Assembly: GCA_037176845.1 (NCBI GenBank)
Contig: JAYKXP010000083.1
Location: 1 to 64,000 of the forward strand
Source of the DNA: Paramarasmius palmivorus
Taxonomy: Eukaryota > Basidiomycota > Agaricomycetes > Agaricales > Marasmiaceae
Direction: 5' to 3'
DNA length: 64,000 bases
A program made the translations under genes and the position numbers. The notes under the pieces are model-generated. The model was not told the origin of the DNA. It saw nothing but the letters and a program-made list of their open reading frames with translations, and made no database searches. This document shows positions 10,645-22,632 of the stretch, in pieces (within the stretch, counting starts at the first letter, position 1; every line of letters begins with the position of its first letter).

Positions 10645-11183
10645 GGACCGTGTAACTCCACGCTACCTACTTGGTAGATCATTTACACGATTGTCACTAT
10701 AGAACTCTTGGATAATCTTTTCTTCTGTTTGGTTCTTTCCTCTCGTGGTGTCTAGCAGTGCAAGCGTCGTTCCCTTATCCCTTACTTACCTACTTGTGTA
10801 ATCATTACTACGCCCTATCTAAGGCATCCTCAGAGAATCAAATTCTTAAATTTTGTCCGCAGGTGTCGAAACATGCATGGTTCCTTACCAAGCATCCGAG
10901 TCTTAATGTCCTCCTCGATACAGTGACTGACATCACTTTTTTTCGAACTGCTGCACGTTAAAGATAATCGGGATCGCATTTTGACCTTTGGTTTGAATTG
11001 GTCTATTATTGATGTTCAGCAACGATGAACACGGTCTTTGCTCTTCCTTCTAATATGCTGTATATTTTGGATCCACGTCCTACTACCAGGGAGCAATACA
11101 GCGTATTAAGCACCAAGTGACTTTCCACCAGTTCACTTCCCTCGCAAATCCGTCAATGTGCGTGAAGGCACTCTCCCGTCATG
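10645..11183 (+). other. Lipase 3' flank, no gene seen
   Basis: No ORF with family features and no repeat recognised. Probably contains the lipase 3' UTR and terminator. Confidence 0.4.
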
Positions 11184-11221
11184 CATCCCACAGACACGAC
11201 ATTCAATGCTCTCCTTTGTTT

Positions 11222-11557
11222 TACCCATATTTCTCCGCCTACAGAGCTCCCCTGCGGGATCTGCTGGACCTTAACGTGATGTCTGAGAGTGACGAAGTAC
11301 ATGCCAATCGCAATTCCGCGCCTTCACGTCACCCACTCAGGCTGAATCATCCTTTTTCGAGCACGACCACGACATCAGTTCTTGAGCCACCAGACCATGA
11401 GCATGCGAATACTTCGGACGTTGATGTTATCACGGGAACAACATTCAAAGACTCACCCAATCCCGAGCCAACCGAGTTCTCCCAGTACCTTATACGGGAT
11501 GATGCATATCTTGGATATTACTGGCAAACCTTCTTTTCAGCGCTGATGGAACTTTAA
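11222..11557 (+). pseudogene. BTB-gene remnant
   Basis: The frame beginning FSAYRAPLRDLLDLNV is open to 11557. Its nucleotide sequence aligns with the end of the BTB exon and the following intron of the minus-strand BTB fragment at 63380-63720 (GAAGTACATGCCAATCGC versus GAAGTACGTATCAAATAC, then CACCCACT). The true exon/intron structure is overwritten, so the long open frame is probably accidental, although it is preserved almost unchanged in the 42 kb copy. Confidence 0.45.
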
Positions 11558-12519
11558 ACGTCGATTAGACGTTTCTATCCCAATTTTCATGCCGGTTAAA
11601 CGCGATTTTGATGTTCGAGATAGTCTAACCTCAGGTATTGAAATCGTTGGTACTCGGGTGTCGGTTTTTGCATACTGTTAACTGAATAGAACTTTCCTTT
11701 TGGCCAAATTATTGTCACGAGACTTCCCGGGACGAAATTAAAGTAAATGAATATCTTTCCAAGATACGCTCCGAATTTAACCACCTTACCTCACCCAAGA
11801 GTACAAAAGTGATTGTGTTTGATTGAACAGCCCAAACGGATGTCCACTCGTTCCTAAAGAGGACCGAGGGCCGCTACAGTCATATAGATCCGCAGTTATG
11901 TGAGTTGCGCCTATTCTCAAGCGTAACGGCCCCTTGCCGCATCTACATTTGTTTGGATGCATTACCAGGACCCGTACCTTTGATACGTTACGGTTGCCGA
12001 GCAGGCTCAAATAACACCTTGCGTTGTTACTCGTCGTATGTGCTTCCGTCAGATTTTATACTAGTTCTTCCCAGTTGTAATGTCAAGTCGGTTCGTTTGT
12101 CGCATGATTCAATGCCTTTCTTCCGTCTCCCCCGAGCGCCCATGGTGGGATTCGCGGTTTCCGTCACCTTGATACCTCGAGACGAAGTTTACATTGCCTT
12201 CCTTCCAATGCTTCAGGATTGCTGATGCGCTGGGGAACCAGCCGAATAGAAAACTTACGCGTTTTCAGGTGAGACATGTCCGTGATCATCAGGCTCTAAT
12301 CCCGTTCTTACGCCACTCATCCGCCCAGAGAATTTTCAACTTCACTGGAAACCGCGGACTAATGCGACGAAGGTTTCATGATTCTGTGTTCTTGTCCTTT
12401 CCGCTCACAACGAACGGTTGGAAAAGTAGAATTACATGGCATACATATCTTTTACTTAGTGGTAACCACAGAAGCAAGGCTGTCCAAAACATTCATTAAG
12501 ATTCCTAGTGTTGCTGGTT
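11558..12519 (+). other. Non-coding interior of the duplicated block
   Basis: About 95% conserved with 41288-42252, yet without a frame that looks like protein in both copies. Similar open frames in the two copies are explained by the recent duplication. It may hold the 3' end of the Zn2Cys6 transcript. Confidence 0.35.
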
Positions 12520-13167
12520 TCAGTAATATGATATATTGGCACAAAATGGAAAGATCACGAACTGGGTTTGAAAATACCCTGATCCAAATGTTTGCTGCTC
12601 CGAGGACACGGAAGAAACGTTTGCGCTATCGTTGCTCGGCGCTGGTATGAACAGTCTCTGTCCATGGGTATCATTGAGGACATGAGCGTAACCATACTGT
12701 GTTACGTCTGTGAGGAAGAAATTTTGGGAGTCGTGCCCAAGAGGGACGTAGTATGATGATTGATCACGATGGTGGATTGCGCCACCGGTCGTCAGCGCAG
12801 GAGAATTGTTAAAGCCTTCCTCAGAAGGGAGATTGGAGGATTGTGTGGCGTAAGAATGGGAGGCTGAACTGTCGGCATGCGGAATATTGACCTGACAGTG
12901 ACCATGTCTCATAATTGGAGACAATCCCAACGATGGGAGCGGAGGAGGAGGCGGAATGATTTGTAGCGCTGTCGGTGGTGCTGACTGAGAGGTTTGTCTG
13001 ACTGGGAGATATTTGCATTGAAGTCCTCTCGAGTGACATCTCTCGCAGGTCGTCATGTCGGCTCTGGTTCGTTGTGGCAGAGGCTTGCACCTGACCTTTT
13101 GGCGTCGACAGTTGGTGCATGCTCTGAATACCCGAGGTCCACTCCTTGGTCGCATCTTCGGTTCCAT
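12520..13167 (-). CDS. Small Zn2Cys6 (C6) zinc-cluster protein, 215 aa
   Basis: A single-exon ORF starting MEPKMRPRSGPR. It has a fungal binuclear zinc cluster: Cys17, 20, 27, 41, 44 and 51, spacing C-X2-C-X6-C-X13-C-X2-C-X6-C, embedded in basic residues (CRRQKVRCK). Such domains bind CGG-type half-sites in DNA, usually as dimers. After the cluster comes a proline run (IIPPPPPLPSLG) and a Ser/His/Gln-rich, probably disordered tail. It lacks the middle homology region of full-size C6 regulators (commonly 500-1000 aa), so it is either a short regulator or a truncated one. A paralogue at 40637-41287 is about 87% identical with an intact cluster, which suggests coding constraint. Targets unknown. 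Confidence 0.75.
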   Translation of the reverse strand: MEPKMRPRSGPRVFRACTNCRRQKVRCKPLPQRTRADMTTCERCHSRGLQCKYLPVRQTSQSAPPTALQIIPPPPPLPSLGLSPIMRHGHCQVNIPHADSSASHSYATQSSNLPSEEGFNNSPALTTGGAIHHRDQSSYYVPLGHDSQNFFLTDVTQYGYAHVLNDTHGQRLFIPAPSNDSANVSSVSSEQQTFGSGYFQTQFVIFPFCANISYY

Positions 13168-13778
13168 GCTAATTGCGAGGTTCTGTAAAATGCTATTCTA
13201 GTCTCAGCACTGAGGAGCAGAGAAGTTTTTAACCATCCTCATGCATTCGGATTTGTAACTCGTGTTTCACTGAAATTGTAATCGAAAGTTCGGGGAGTGT
13301 ATACCCCGGTAACTACCAAGTAGGAGATTCTCATGCCACTTGTAGGAAGACTTCATTGAGCAGCATGTCAATTGAGCCTGTACCTAAGTGTCAGCACCAA
13401 TTGCTTGGAGGTTCGTTTCTCGTCCTTCATGAATAGCAATACCGGGCCGCTAGCCCAAGGAACATATAAGCTATCTCTGGGGTGTTGCGGACATAGATCA
13501 TTATACAGTGTACTCGGGCCGACCTCAAGTTTTGGGCGCCATACCAAAGACTACAAACCTCTCTTCCTATATGGGCCTGGTTCATTTGAGTTGAAGATTT
13601 ATTTTGCCAGTCAAGTATTTCAGTTTCTCACATACACGCATCCTGTCACGTTTGCTGGCTGTTGCAGAAGTATGGACGTTTATTTCAAGCGTGGCTCCGA
13701 TATCTCCAGTTTCCGTAGCCCCGTGTACAGAATATGCGGAGGGTATCGTGCATTGTACTTTCCGAGACAGCTGGTGCC
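13168..13778 (-). promoter_or_regulatory. Upstream region of the Zn2Cys6 gene, conserved in both copies
   Basis: This is the sequence 5' of the minus-strand gene and it is retained in the inverted copy (40030-40636). A long plus-strand frame here (13372-13905) is not kept open in the other copy, so I treat it as non-coding promoter/5' UTR. Confidence 0.45.
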
Positions 13779-14229
13779 CTGTTCTCCGTCGGACGACGCC
13801 CTTGCCAGTCGCTTCTCAATGGTACCAAGACTAAAAAGGTTGCTCGGGGTTCAGTCTGTGGCAAACCACAATGTGTGGAGACAAAACGGGTGTAGGTGTT
13901 GTTAATCAAATTGCCCTCAATCGCGTGAGTGAATTTTCAATGAAACGGATAGCCTGTGCTAAGACATCAATAGAGTATACTCAATCAATAATCAGACGTG
14001 GACGAAGACTACGGAGCTCGGTATGACTGTTTTTACTGGACAAAAATCGTCCTAATCAGTCGAGTGATGTCCGCGAACCGGATTGGACGGGATCGGACGT
14101 CATTCGACGTGATCCGACGCGAATGGGCTGCCTGATATACGTTACCAAACGGTGAAAGTCTTGGACTATTCGAAGCTTTGATGATTGGGCGTACCGCTGT
14201 CGAAATCGTGACCAACCGGAACGACGCTA
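13779..14229 (+). other. No gene; short inverted match to 39.7 kb
   Basis: 14141-14215 is the reverse complement of about 39640-39716 (CTTTCACC, TTCGAAGCTTTGATGATTGG, CGGTACGCC), part of a possible exon there. GATCGGACGTCATTCGACGTGATCCGACG near 14090-14118 is a local repeat of GAC/CGA words. No complete gene. Confidence 0.4.
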
Positions 14230-16050
14230 AGTGAATGGTGGCCATAATCTGATCCCCGGACTACCATGACCGTTTGAGTCCCCGCATCCCACAAAGGCAC
14301 TGTATGTTCAGCTTCTTGATGGAAGGTCGAAAGATTACGATGGGATCGAAGCTGTGTTCGGGAAGCAGCGATACTTTTTGCGTGCCTCAAACTCTGCCTC
14401 TGGAATACTCAGGGGCTTTCAAAGCGGGCAAAACGCCTTGTCATCCTTGAATCCTGGCGTAATTTGGTGGAGAACGAGTTGATTGGAAACGGCGACCTTT
14501 CATATGGACATCAATCACCTCTTCTTTCAACAGGTTCCGCAAGCTGTACGGTAGAGATAGGATGCGTCGAACAAGGAGAATAACACGGAACATTCATTTG
14601 TACACACCTGTGCCTACGAGCTCAAGTCTCTCTTACCTACATCCCTCATACAGTTCTCGAGCACAACCTGATCCAACCTTTCGGCCCCATCATTCATTGC
14701 TCCGGCCTTGAGGCTTGTCCACCCATGTGTATCATCTAAGCTCGGATCTCAGCATATCTCTAGTCACGGTTGAGTCAAATCTAGGTCCCTGGCGTCTTGA
14801 TGAACAGCAAGTAGACGGGACCGAAAAGCCGTGGATTGATGAGCCTACCGGTACAACAATGTCCATCAGTGAACGTCAAGACTCGGTGGGACTCGGCTGG
14901 TTGTGCAATCTCAACGCTCGTAACCCTCACGAAAAAACTTCTGTCAGAATTGAAGGAAGCCCGATCCAGAGCAAAAAAAAGCTATTAGAAGAAATGCTAC
15001 GAGGCGGCAAGCCCTGAGCCTATTTATTATCAGCAGATCCCCCAACACACGGGAAATGAAATCAAAACTAAAGCGAAATCTCACATTGGTATGATTCATT
15101 GTTGATCAAAGCGCGTTCACGATTGGTCATGGTTAACCGGCAAACGCGAAGACAGCTTGTTGATCAAAGCGTGAAAGGTGACAGATTGTTCCTGTCCAAG
15201 ATCAAAGCTGTGACACTTGTTTTCGCCAGTTGACAGTCGGATACCCACCTGCTTGGCGATAGCGCCCGATTTTGCCCAGTATTGGAATAAGTGCGGCGGG
15301 GACAACAGATTCTGCACGCGTTTGTGATCCGTAAAGTAAAAACATGTGGCCACAAAGGAAACTTTTCCATCGCTTTTCCATCGAGGTTCTGAAATATGCA
15401 TTTGATCCCTGATCCCAAATGAACGCCTGCCTCTGTACACTCCGCGCGACTGTGGTATCTAAGCCTGAAGGAAGCGTAAGCCGTTATACAAGGAGGGGTA
15501 CATATACGTGACTCTGAGCACTGACCCACTTCCATGAAGACGTTGATTTCGGTCCGGGTATGACACCGGCGGAGTCATGTATAGGGAGTGTTACTAAGCT
15601 GTGCAACGGGTGTAAAATTTTATGACTTGGGTGAGGGATCGAAGAGATGGATGTGCGGTTCACGAGATTAGTGATCAACATTCGATGTGGTTACTGTTAA
15701 ATAGGAACAAGGAACATGGAAGTCAAATCTGAGCGGCGGTTTTGGGGAGTGGTACATTGAGAGAAACATACTGTATCCCAATAGTAACTTCCTTGAAAAG
15801 TCTGGGTCCGACCCGGTACCTACTCACAGTTCTCTTCGTAGATCAACATTCATTTTGTTTGAGATCTTGAGGAACTATCCGATGGTGAGGAGCTGACGAC
15901 GGCGGTATATTGACCTGAAAAAGGTAGCCTTCCTTGACTAGCGCTTCTGGGACTTGAAGAAGAGGTGTGTCGAGGGCGCGTTGGAGGTTCTCTGCGATGT
16001 GATAGCAATGAAGAGCGAACGACCATGTTCATGTCAGGGGAGGCTCGCCG
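14230..16050 (-). repeat. Dispersed duplication, copy 2 (partner 3446-5260)
   Basis: Parallel in order and orientation to 3446-5260 but more diverged, with insertions and deletions. A minus-strand frame near 15840-16020 reads HIAENLQRALDTPLLQVPEA; the partner reads HIEKNLDTTLQVPHH at 5170-5225. This again points to a decayed spliced gene family that I do not recognise. Confidence 0.5.
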
Positions 16051-16806
16051 AGATCAGCTATCTCACCGGCCGCAGGCCGTGTGATGTCATCACCATCAAG
16101 CAGAAATTTGGCTGAGTACAAGACTACGACGACACTGTCACAGCCGAGCCAATGTGAACTACTTGCGTAGCCCTGCTTTCTCCGACTCGACGAACCATTT
16201 TTATAGTACAGAAAAGATCAAGTCTTCGAACGATTTCTTGGTCAACACGACGCTACTCGGTGAGTGATTCTATCACCGATTGCCGCTTACAAAAAGCGTC
16301 AAGGTATACGATAAAGACAAGTGTTGTCGGAGATACATGGGCATAAGCCATGGGGCAGCAACTCCCATCAAGCAACGATGAAAATCCGTTCAAGGTCCCA
16401 ACTTGCAATTTTGGACTGCGCCTCCCCGAGTCGCTCAACATCCGTTGTCATCTGATGAGAACGTGTAGTTCGACGCGGTGGATAAGGTTGATAAGTAAGG
16501 AGTAAGATAAAAATTTGCGAGGCCTGACGTACGTTAGTTCCCTTTCAGTGAGTACTAGCTATTGGATCCTCCAGAATCGATTGATCGATCCAAGGTCCAG
16601 GAAGCTGATGAGCGGCTTCAACTCTCAATGATGCGCGAGATCTACTCACGGGCTCAATATGGCACGTTACTACAGTCAGCGCCGTACTTTTGCAGAAAGG
16701 TTTGGTACATTCACGATTGGATTCTATCAACAATATACAAAGGTATCGTTGCACGGAAAGCTATGTTCCATAGTTGAGCATTGTGGTATACTAGTATCGA
16801 TACCCT
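16051..16806 (+). other. No gene recognised
   Basis: Short frames only, none with recognisable features. Includes the 3' flank of the membrane-protein gene ending at 16807. Confidence 0.4.
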
Positions 16807-17637
16807 TCAAGGTCTTGTCGAAACCTCAGTTACTGGTCCGTCACCTTTTTTCCTCCTTCTCTGTCCGACTTCAGCCCTGACAATGTCCAATAACCAACTA
16901 GCATATGCAATCAATGCAAATAAAACTACGCCGGCGGCAGTAGTGCCTATCTTTGCTAGGAGATCAGCGACCCCATCTTGGTCAAAGGTCCAAGCAAAGA
17001 TAGTGATAGAGATGTACAGTGACAGCATTGACCCCATCGCAAACAAATTTGGGATGGATAATAGGAGTACCATGTGCAAGGTGTGATCCGCTAGAACCTA
17101 TTGCTCACGTCTCGAATGAGGACTCATCCAAGATTAAGAGTGATAGTCACGCACCTTGAACTCTGAGGCTGTTACGTCCGTGAACACAAACGAAAGTCCT
17201 GTCCCAAATGCGATAGAAATTATTGCTGCGCACATCGAAGCCAGTGTTGCGACATATGAGGCCCCCGACACCCTGTCCGAAAACAGCATTGTCGTTGTAG
17301 CGGAGAGGAGTAATCCGGTAAAAATCCCCAGTGTTTGCCAACGTCTGATCAACCCTTGTATGAAAGCATCCCATGTACTCGAATCATCCGAATTCAAGTA
17401 CGCTCTTAGTCGTGTTGGGTTTGTTCCGATAAGAACGAGGAGACATAGCGTAATGAAGAAGGAATGAGGCTGTCTGTTCGAGCTAGGGTCGAGCTGCCGT
17501 TCGCGGGGTGTAGGTACGTGGATAATTTGGTGGTCAGATTCGTGTTTGGGTAGATATTCGGACTGATTTGTTAGAGTATCGTCTGAGCTAACGCGAGCTG
17601 GCCCCGCAGCTCTCGTGCTTTTCATAGTGTTGTCCAT
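16807..17637 (-). CDS. Multi-pass membrane protein, 257 aa, unknown function
   Basis: Two exons join in frame, 17637-17155 and 17097-16807 (774 nt), across a 57-bp intron with donor GTGCGTG. I chose the ATG at 17637 (MDNTMKSTRAAG), which gives a soluble polar N-terminus of about 55 residues; an in-frame ATG at 17697 would add 20 hydrophobic residues. Hydrophobic helices follow: HSFFITLCLLVLIG, IFTGLLLSATTTMLF, YVATLASMCAAIISIAF, then in exon 2 MVLLLSIPNLFAMG and AAGVVLFALIAYASWLL, with a basic RRRKKG tail. The W-x-LGI-TGLLLSATT pattern resembles lineage-specific membrane proteins of mushrooms; no enzymatic motif is visible. Not duplicated elsewhere in the window. Confidence 0.72.
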
Positions 17638-17697
17638 GAGATATGGCAAGGGAAGAGGGAAGGAAGGAATGAAAAGCAACCATACCCAGTTCATCAA

Positions 17698-18268
17698 AAT
17701 CTTTGAATGGCGGTGTTCAGATTACATTCGCAGTATCCACATTGGATGATCCTGATGATCTGTAGGGCTCATTGCTGTATAGTTGGTAACGATGGATCAA
17801 GAACCCTGACGACCGCTGATACTGTGGCTCTGGGATACTGGGCGCCTGGAGATGGGCGCTTAGACCAGCTTATTAGAAGCTCATCACCATTAGTCAAAGA
17901 GGTAGCGTACATACCCGATGGATAGGCGTCGTTGTGTCTGTTTTACAACCGAAGAGCACACTGTCGTGGCTCTATTCCGGTCAAAAAAACTGCTACTACA
18001 TGGAACCATTGACCTGCAGCATTTCTGCGTGTGATCTCACGGTAGGTCTTAACAGTATCTTACCTATTTGGTGCTATCTAGAAAGTCCTTCCTCACCGCT
18101 GATGATCGCCTTAACCCAATCTGGCGATATATGCATTGCAGCACATCTCTCGCAGTCCAACTTGACAGCGACAGCTATACATGTTTCCGGTCTGACCTTT
18201 TCCAGAGGACTGCATTATGCTCTTTGTTTATTTCTGTCTATACAACACTCTAATTCTCCGAATGTCCA
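17698..18268 (+). other. Intergenic, nothing recognised
   Basis: Lies between the start of the membrane-protein gene and the stop of the dehydrogenase gene. Plus-strand frames here have no family features. Confidence 0.4.
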
Positions 18269-19196
18269 TTACCAGCTCATCGGAGACCCATCGCTGTAAT
18301 ATTTGCCTGAAGGCAGATAAGTAGCTTAGTATTTTTACTCGATATAAAATACACGAAGAACTTACATGTCTTATCATCATCCTCGGGGCCTAACAGCACC
18401 CAAGGTTCCAACAGCTGTGCTCCTGATCGAGGCGTCTTGCCACCCTCTGCGTAGCCGTTTATTTTTGTGGAAACCACCCCTGGGCAGACACAATTGACCC
18501 TGATCTTCTCATCTCTCAATTCATGCGCCAACCCAATAGTATATGAATTGACTGCGGCCTTCGATGCACTGTATGGATTTGCATCGAGGTATTCCCTCGG
18601 TGCATCCGGAGAAGCTTGAAAGCTGTTGGATCCAAGCCCAGATGTGACATTGACGATGGCACCGTAGCCAAGTTTAGCTTTGCGAATGAGGGGAATGAAT
18701 GTATTTGTGCATTCGACGAGGCCGAAGAAGTTTGTGTCAAAGACCTGAACATATTCCTTGGGATCGGTGTTGGAAGGTGTTCGACGTTCGCAGAGGGTGG
18801 CTGTAGTTTGGAGAACGAATGAGCATCATGATTGAGGAGAACACGTGAACAAACTAGCCTGCGTTATTGACAAGCACGTCGAGACGGCCTTCAGCTTTCT
18901 CAATTAGATCTCTTGCAGCTTTGATGGTTGCACTGTCCGTAAGATCAAGCTGAACAAAAGTCGCTTTTAAACCGAATTCATTTTGCAAACGTTCCCTGTG
19001 GGATCATCCAAGTCAAATGTCCGCCATAGCTCGGGCAAAAACAGACATACTCAGCTTCCTTTCCTGCCGTTAGCGTTCGGGAACCTAGATAGACCTTGTG
19101 GCCCTTCTCTGCAAGTAGTCGGACTAATTCAAATCCGATTCCACCGTTAGCGCCAGTGACGAGGACGACCTTCTTGTAGGAGTCTGTTGCGGACAT
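18269..19196 (-). CDS. Short-chain dehydrogenase/reductase, 251 aa
   Basis: Four exons join in frame: 19196-19051, 18995-18859, 18800-18366, 18306-18269 (756 nt). Classical SDR landmarks are all present. The dinucleotide-binding TGANGGIG is at residues 14-21, the NNA block ends exon 2, NVTSG carries the catalytic Ser, and YSASKAA supplies Tyr and Lys, followed by VNCVCPGVV. SDRs transfer hydride between NAD(P)H and carbonyl/alcohol substrates. The TGANGGIG/NNAA variant and the length fit carbonyl-reductase-like members (NADPH use and substrate are inferred only). No signal peptide, so probably cytosolic. Intron 2 (18858-18801) has a GC donor (GCTAGT) and must be removed to keep frame. Single copy here. 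Confidence 0.9.
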
Positions 19197-20089
19197 AGTT
19201 TGTGTGATGAAAGATGCTTGTAGAGTTAAGATAGCGAGTTATTGTCGTCGACCTGCCATCTTATAAGATATCTTCGGGCTTAGTCTGCTTCGTCAGCCCA
19301 GCATAGCCTGAATTTGCTTGGATCCTTGGTCAGCTCGTTTAATTGGATAAATATCAAGTAGTAATATCGGATTTGCCCTGGGTACATTGTTACCTGTCAC
19401 CATTAGATGTCCGGGGTCTCGTCGGTTGAACCGATAACTTCGGACGTCGCAAGAAGGGGCTACTCGGTGAGGATTGTGGCAGGGGATTCAGGAAAAGACT
19501 CCTGATAAAGTATAGTGTGAAAGGAGACAATGTTTAATTCGTTTGGCCTTCAGGACTTACAGACTGAAAACGCCAACGTGATACAGAGAATCACTATTCC
19601 CGGGAGATAACGGGGGCCGACTCGCGATTTGGACAGCGGAACGGTAGGAATCGGGATGTAGATCGTCAGAGGCACGATGTTCCTAATAACCGATACACCG
19701 TAGCACCTTTCCTCCAAAGATCCGATAGCCAATCTCAGGGGAACTCTCCTGCATCCAGAGTCATACCAGAACTTACAAAAAGAGCGGGAACTAGATCTTT
19801 GTAGTCGATCAATAAACTAACATGAAAACATAGACGCACTGCGATTATGGGTATCACCAATTTCAAACGCAGGTTTGTAGGCTATTCCTCGCGAATCGCG
19901 ATGTGGAATCGGAATGGGCCGCAACTGCCGAAGTTCCGGGCCTGGTGTGCAGCGAGCGTTGATTGGCAATTGGCTCGGGGGAAGGATATGCCTGCCTGAT
20001 GACCAATGCAACGGACAGCATGGGCAGTTAGCAGATGCCCAGGTAATGTCGTGTAAACTCGGATCACAATGGAAGTTGAACCAACGCAT
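19197..20089 (-). other. No complete gene; possible membrane fragment
   Basis: 19197-19260 is the dehydrogenase promoter. A minus-strand frame at 19550-19732 contains LPGIVILCITLAFSVC, a lone hydrophobic segment without recognisable partner exons. Confidence 0.35.
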
Positions 20090-20650
20090 ATCTACGGCCC
20101 GAGCGCTGCGATGAACAGCAGCGTGTTGGCAGCGTGTTCAAGTTTGAACGAGCACGGGACAGAGAAGCCGGGGATTTCGGACATGTGGACGCCCATCATT
20201 GAGTGGACGATGAAACACAGTCCGGGTAAGATTCACCTTCGACCAGGATGGAAGATGAACGATGAACGACAAATAACGCGCAGTCAGAGTTAGGTTTCGT
20301 GTAACTTCCGATCCTTGCTTAGTGATTGATGGACGAAAACTAAAAACGCGAAGAGGAACAAACGTGGAATGAATGAGTGAAGTGAGGACTAAGACTCGCC
20401 GAGAAACTAGACTGGGCCCGAATCGGTGTACATACTCCCAAGTTCCCAAGTCGAGCATCAAGAATTCGGGAAGTACGTGATGCCCACACGTGCATCCGAT
20501 CCCGACGCATAGAGTCCAATTGAATATAGACAGCCTTGTACGGGGGAAAGAAGGCAGTGCCATGAATCGAAGGAAAATAGGTGAAGCAAGATCACCCAGC
20601 AACAAAAATTGCAAACGATGATAAAATAAGGTGATGTGACGGCTCTGGAA

Positions 20651-20743
20651 GGTGCTACCAGGATTCGAACCTGGTTTCGGGAAGGTAACTTCCACTGGAT
20701 TGGAGATCAGAATCCCGAGTGATAACCACTACACTATAGCACC
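20651..20743 (-). tRNA. tRNA-Gln(CTG) with intron
   Basis: On the minus strand the acceptor GGTGCTA pairs with TAGCACC, D arm TAGTGTAGTGGTT matches the A box and T arm CCAGG-TTCGAAT-CCTGG the B box. The anticodon stem is CGGGA/TCCCG with loop TTCTGA...T. Anticodon CTG lies at 34-36, and an intron of roughly 22 nt follows position 37. Overall it resembles yeast tRNA-Gln. The variable loop is one base shorter than in the other copies. Best preserved of at least seven copies in the window. Confidence 0.85.
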
Positions 20744-20862
20744 TGAGGGGCAATGACAGGAAAGGATAATATATCTGCCCACGTAAAGTGGATCATGTTA
20801 ATGGGTGCATAAACGGTAAAGGCGGGAGGAACAGAGCGTGCTGTGAAGATATGAGGAAGCAA

Positions 20863-21760
20863 TCACGTCCTCTCCTCCTTTTTACACCCCTTTCCTTCCT
20901 TCCGATTCAAATCCGATGCCAAGCCTTTATCAGATGAATGCCCGTGGGGAGGGAAAAGCGGGTGAAGGTGTTGAAGTGGGGGAATGTGGGCCGTTATAGA
21001 GAGGAGGATTGATTTGGCTTTAGTTACGTCTACAGTTGACGGAGGGCTGTATAACAGGAAGGCAGCTAGAGATTGACGATTTGGGTGGGTGTTTGACTTT
21101 GGGAATTGCCCTGTCATTTGCGGCTCGCTGATTGTGGAATTCAAGATTTTCACTGGCTTGGCGCTGGAAAGATCTAGCTTGAGCGTCTGGTTCGGGGGCT
21201 TCTTAGGACACATTTCGTAATAGCCACGTACCTGAAAGGTTGGAGTATGACCCAATCCTGCCAGTGGTAATGTGAGATGTAGGAGGGAGGAAGCAGGCAA
21301 GGATGTGCGGTGAATGGGAGAGGTAGGCGAACTAGAAAGAGAACGTCCATTTCTGCGCTTCTTATTGTGCGCCGCCCTATGATACCGTAGCGTATTAGGA
21401 ATGGGCCGAAGAAAACACGTCACCACTCACCATGCGATTCAATCCACTACAAAGACCTACGAGCTAACACTGGAGCTGCAAGAATGAAAAGCCATTCGAA
21501 CTGCGAGATAAAGTCGATCCTGGAGGCGGCTTGAAAATGGATGATCCTAAGTATAGTTACTCGAAGATAGGAATTGTCGGTGGGACCTTGTTGACGAGAT
21601 ACGCGTTTTCGGTTTGAAGGCTAGAAGATAATTGAGAAGATGAACCCAAAGACAACTACAGAAGCTTACCCTAACGCTTGGATAAAGTTGTTGGAGGGAA
21701 TAGCATCGAAGGGCAAAAGCGACGATGGACGTTGCGGTTCAAATCAAGCGCTTGCGTCAT
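20863..21760 (-). other. Gene-like block of the tRNA-flanked unit, 21-kb copy
   Basis: A minus-strand segment readable as PTFQ, then an intron-like GTACGTGG...CTAG (about 21233-21180), then DLSSAKPVKILNSTISEP. It matches the 25.9 kb copy (PTFK, DPSTAKPIKTSNVTISDP) in frame and in splice signals. That favours a real spliced gene rather than chance. Neither the full exon set nor the family could be resolved; the downstream frame ends SSDKGLASDLN at 20863. Confidence 0.4.
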
Positions 21761-21800
21761 CAATCTGCCTGATCAATCACGTGCCTTCTATCGTTATGCC

Positions 21801-21854
21801 TGCCTAGCTAGTCGGATAGGTCGAGGCTGGGAGTTCGACCCTCGCGGTGGGGCT
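21801..21854 (+). pseudogene. Decayed tRNA-Lys
   Basis: CCTAGCTAGTCGGATAGG and GAGTTCGACCCTCGCGGTGGGG correspond to the D arm and the T arm/acceptor of the 32 kb copy; the anticodon arm is deleted. Confidence 0.6.
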
Positions 21855-22632
21855 TGTTTCAATAAAATCACACTCGTTTTGACCCGACAACTCAGCTAGC
21901 GTTCTTGTTAACGAGTTCCACATTCAATCGATCTTACCCGTAGACGCCTCTTGCACTAGTTTCGTTTACTAAAGCTGGAAGAAGAGGCCGATCTTATCGC
22001 CATCTCGGTTCAGAGATGGCTCAACTCAACCACAGGCCAGGGTCAATTTTGCGGTCAAACTCAAGAGTGGAAATGGTTAACGTTGAGGTGAGGAAAAACA
22101 GAAAGCATTCACCCTGTCCAGAGAAGAAAGGAGCCTAATAAGTACTGCTTACTTTATCGCGGAAAACGTCTAGTTACGGGCTTTCACGCGATTTGCTGTG
22201 TAGCGTTATAAGAATCGGCGACCTTGCTTTGACCTACGACGTCATTCTGGCCTATTTCTGTTATTTCCGGACAGTGCCTGGCGAAAACGGGAGATGTTGA
22301 TCCACAGAGCTGGAGAGCTGAGACGAGCTCATCGATGATAAATTAGTATGAAAGGTAAGTGGTGAGGACATCACACAGTACCTTCGTATTCACGTCCTGT
22401 CGTTCCCAAAAGCAAGTTGATCATCAAAACAACGTGATAGCTGACTTATAGCACGTCCGCATCCCAATGGGTATGCGTCAAAACGTCTGACTATGGTTCA
22501 TACCGCACTATAACGTCACAGTCAACGCCTTACTTTCGTAGAAGGGCACTACTATCCCAGCCACTTGGCCCGGTGATCAAACACTCTTCACGATTGGATT
22601 CTATCGAAAAGATACAAAGAAGAGTTACAGTA

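Larger units (their letters stand above)
11184..13778 (+). repeat. 2.6-kb segmental duplication, copy 1 (inverted partner 40030-42625)
   Basis: Near-identical over its length to the reverse complement of 40030-42625, including non-coding parts such as the 11.6-12.5 kb interval. It carries BTB debris (11222-11557), about 950 bp of non-coding sequence and a minus-strand Zn2Cys6 gene with its upstream region. Similarity stops near 13778/40030 and near 11184/42625. Confidence 0.85.

Noticed and set aside
13372..13905. 177-codon plus-strand ORF upstream of the Zn2Cys6 gene
   Set aside because: The frame is not kept open in the inverted duplicate at 40.0-40.6 kb, so there is no sign of coding constraint.
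20651..20743. Reading the tRNA anticodon as TCT (Arg)
   Set aside because: Pairing CGGGA with TCCCG gives a 7-base loop TTCTGA+T with CTG at 34-36, and the whole body matches eukaryotic tRNA-Gln, so Gln is the better reading.
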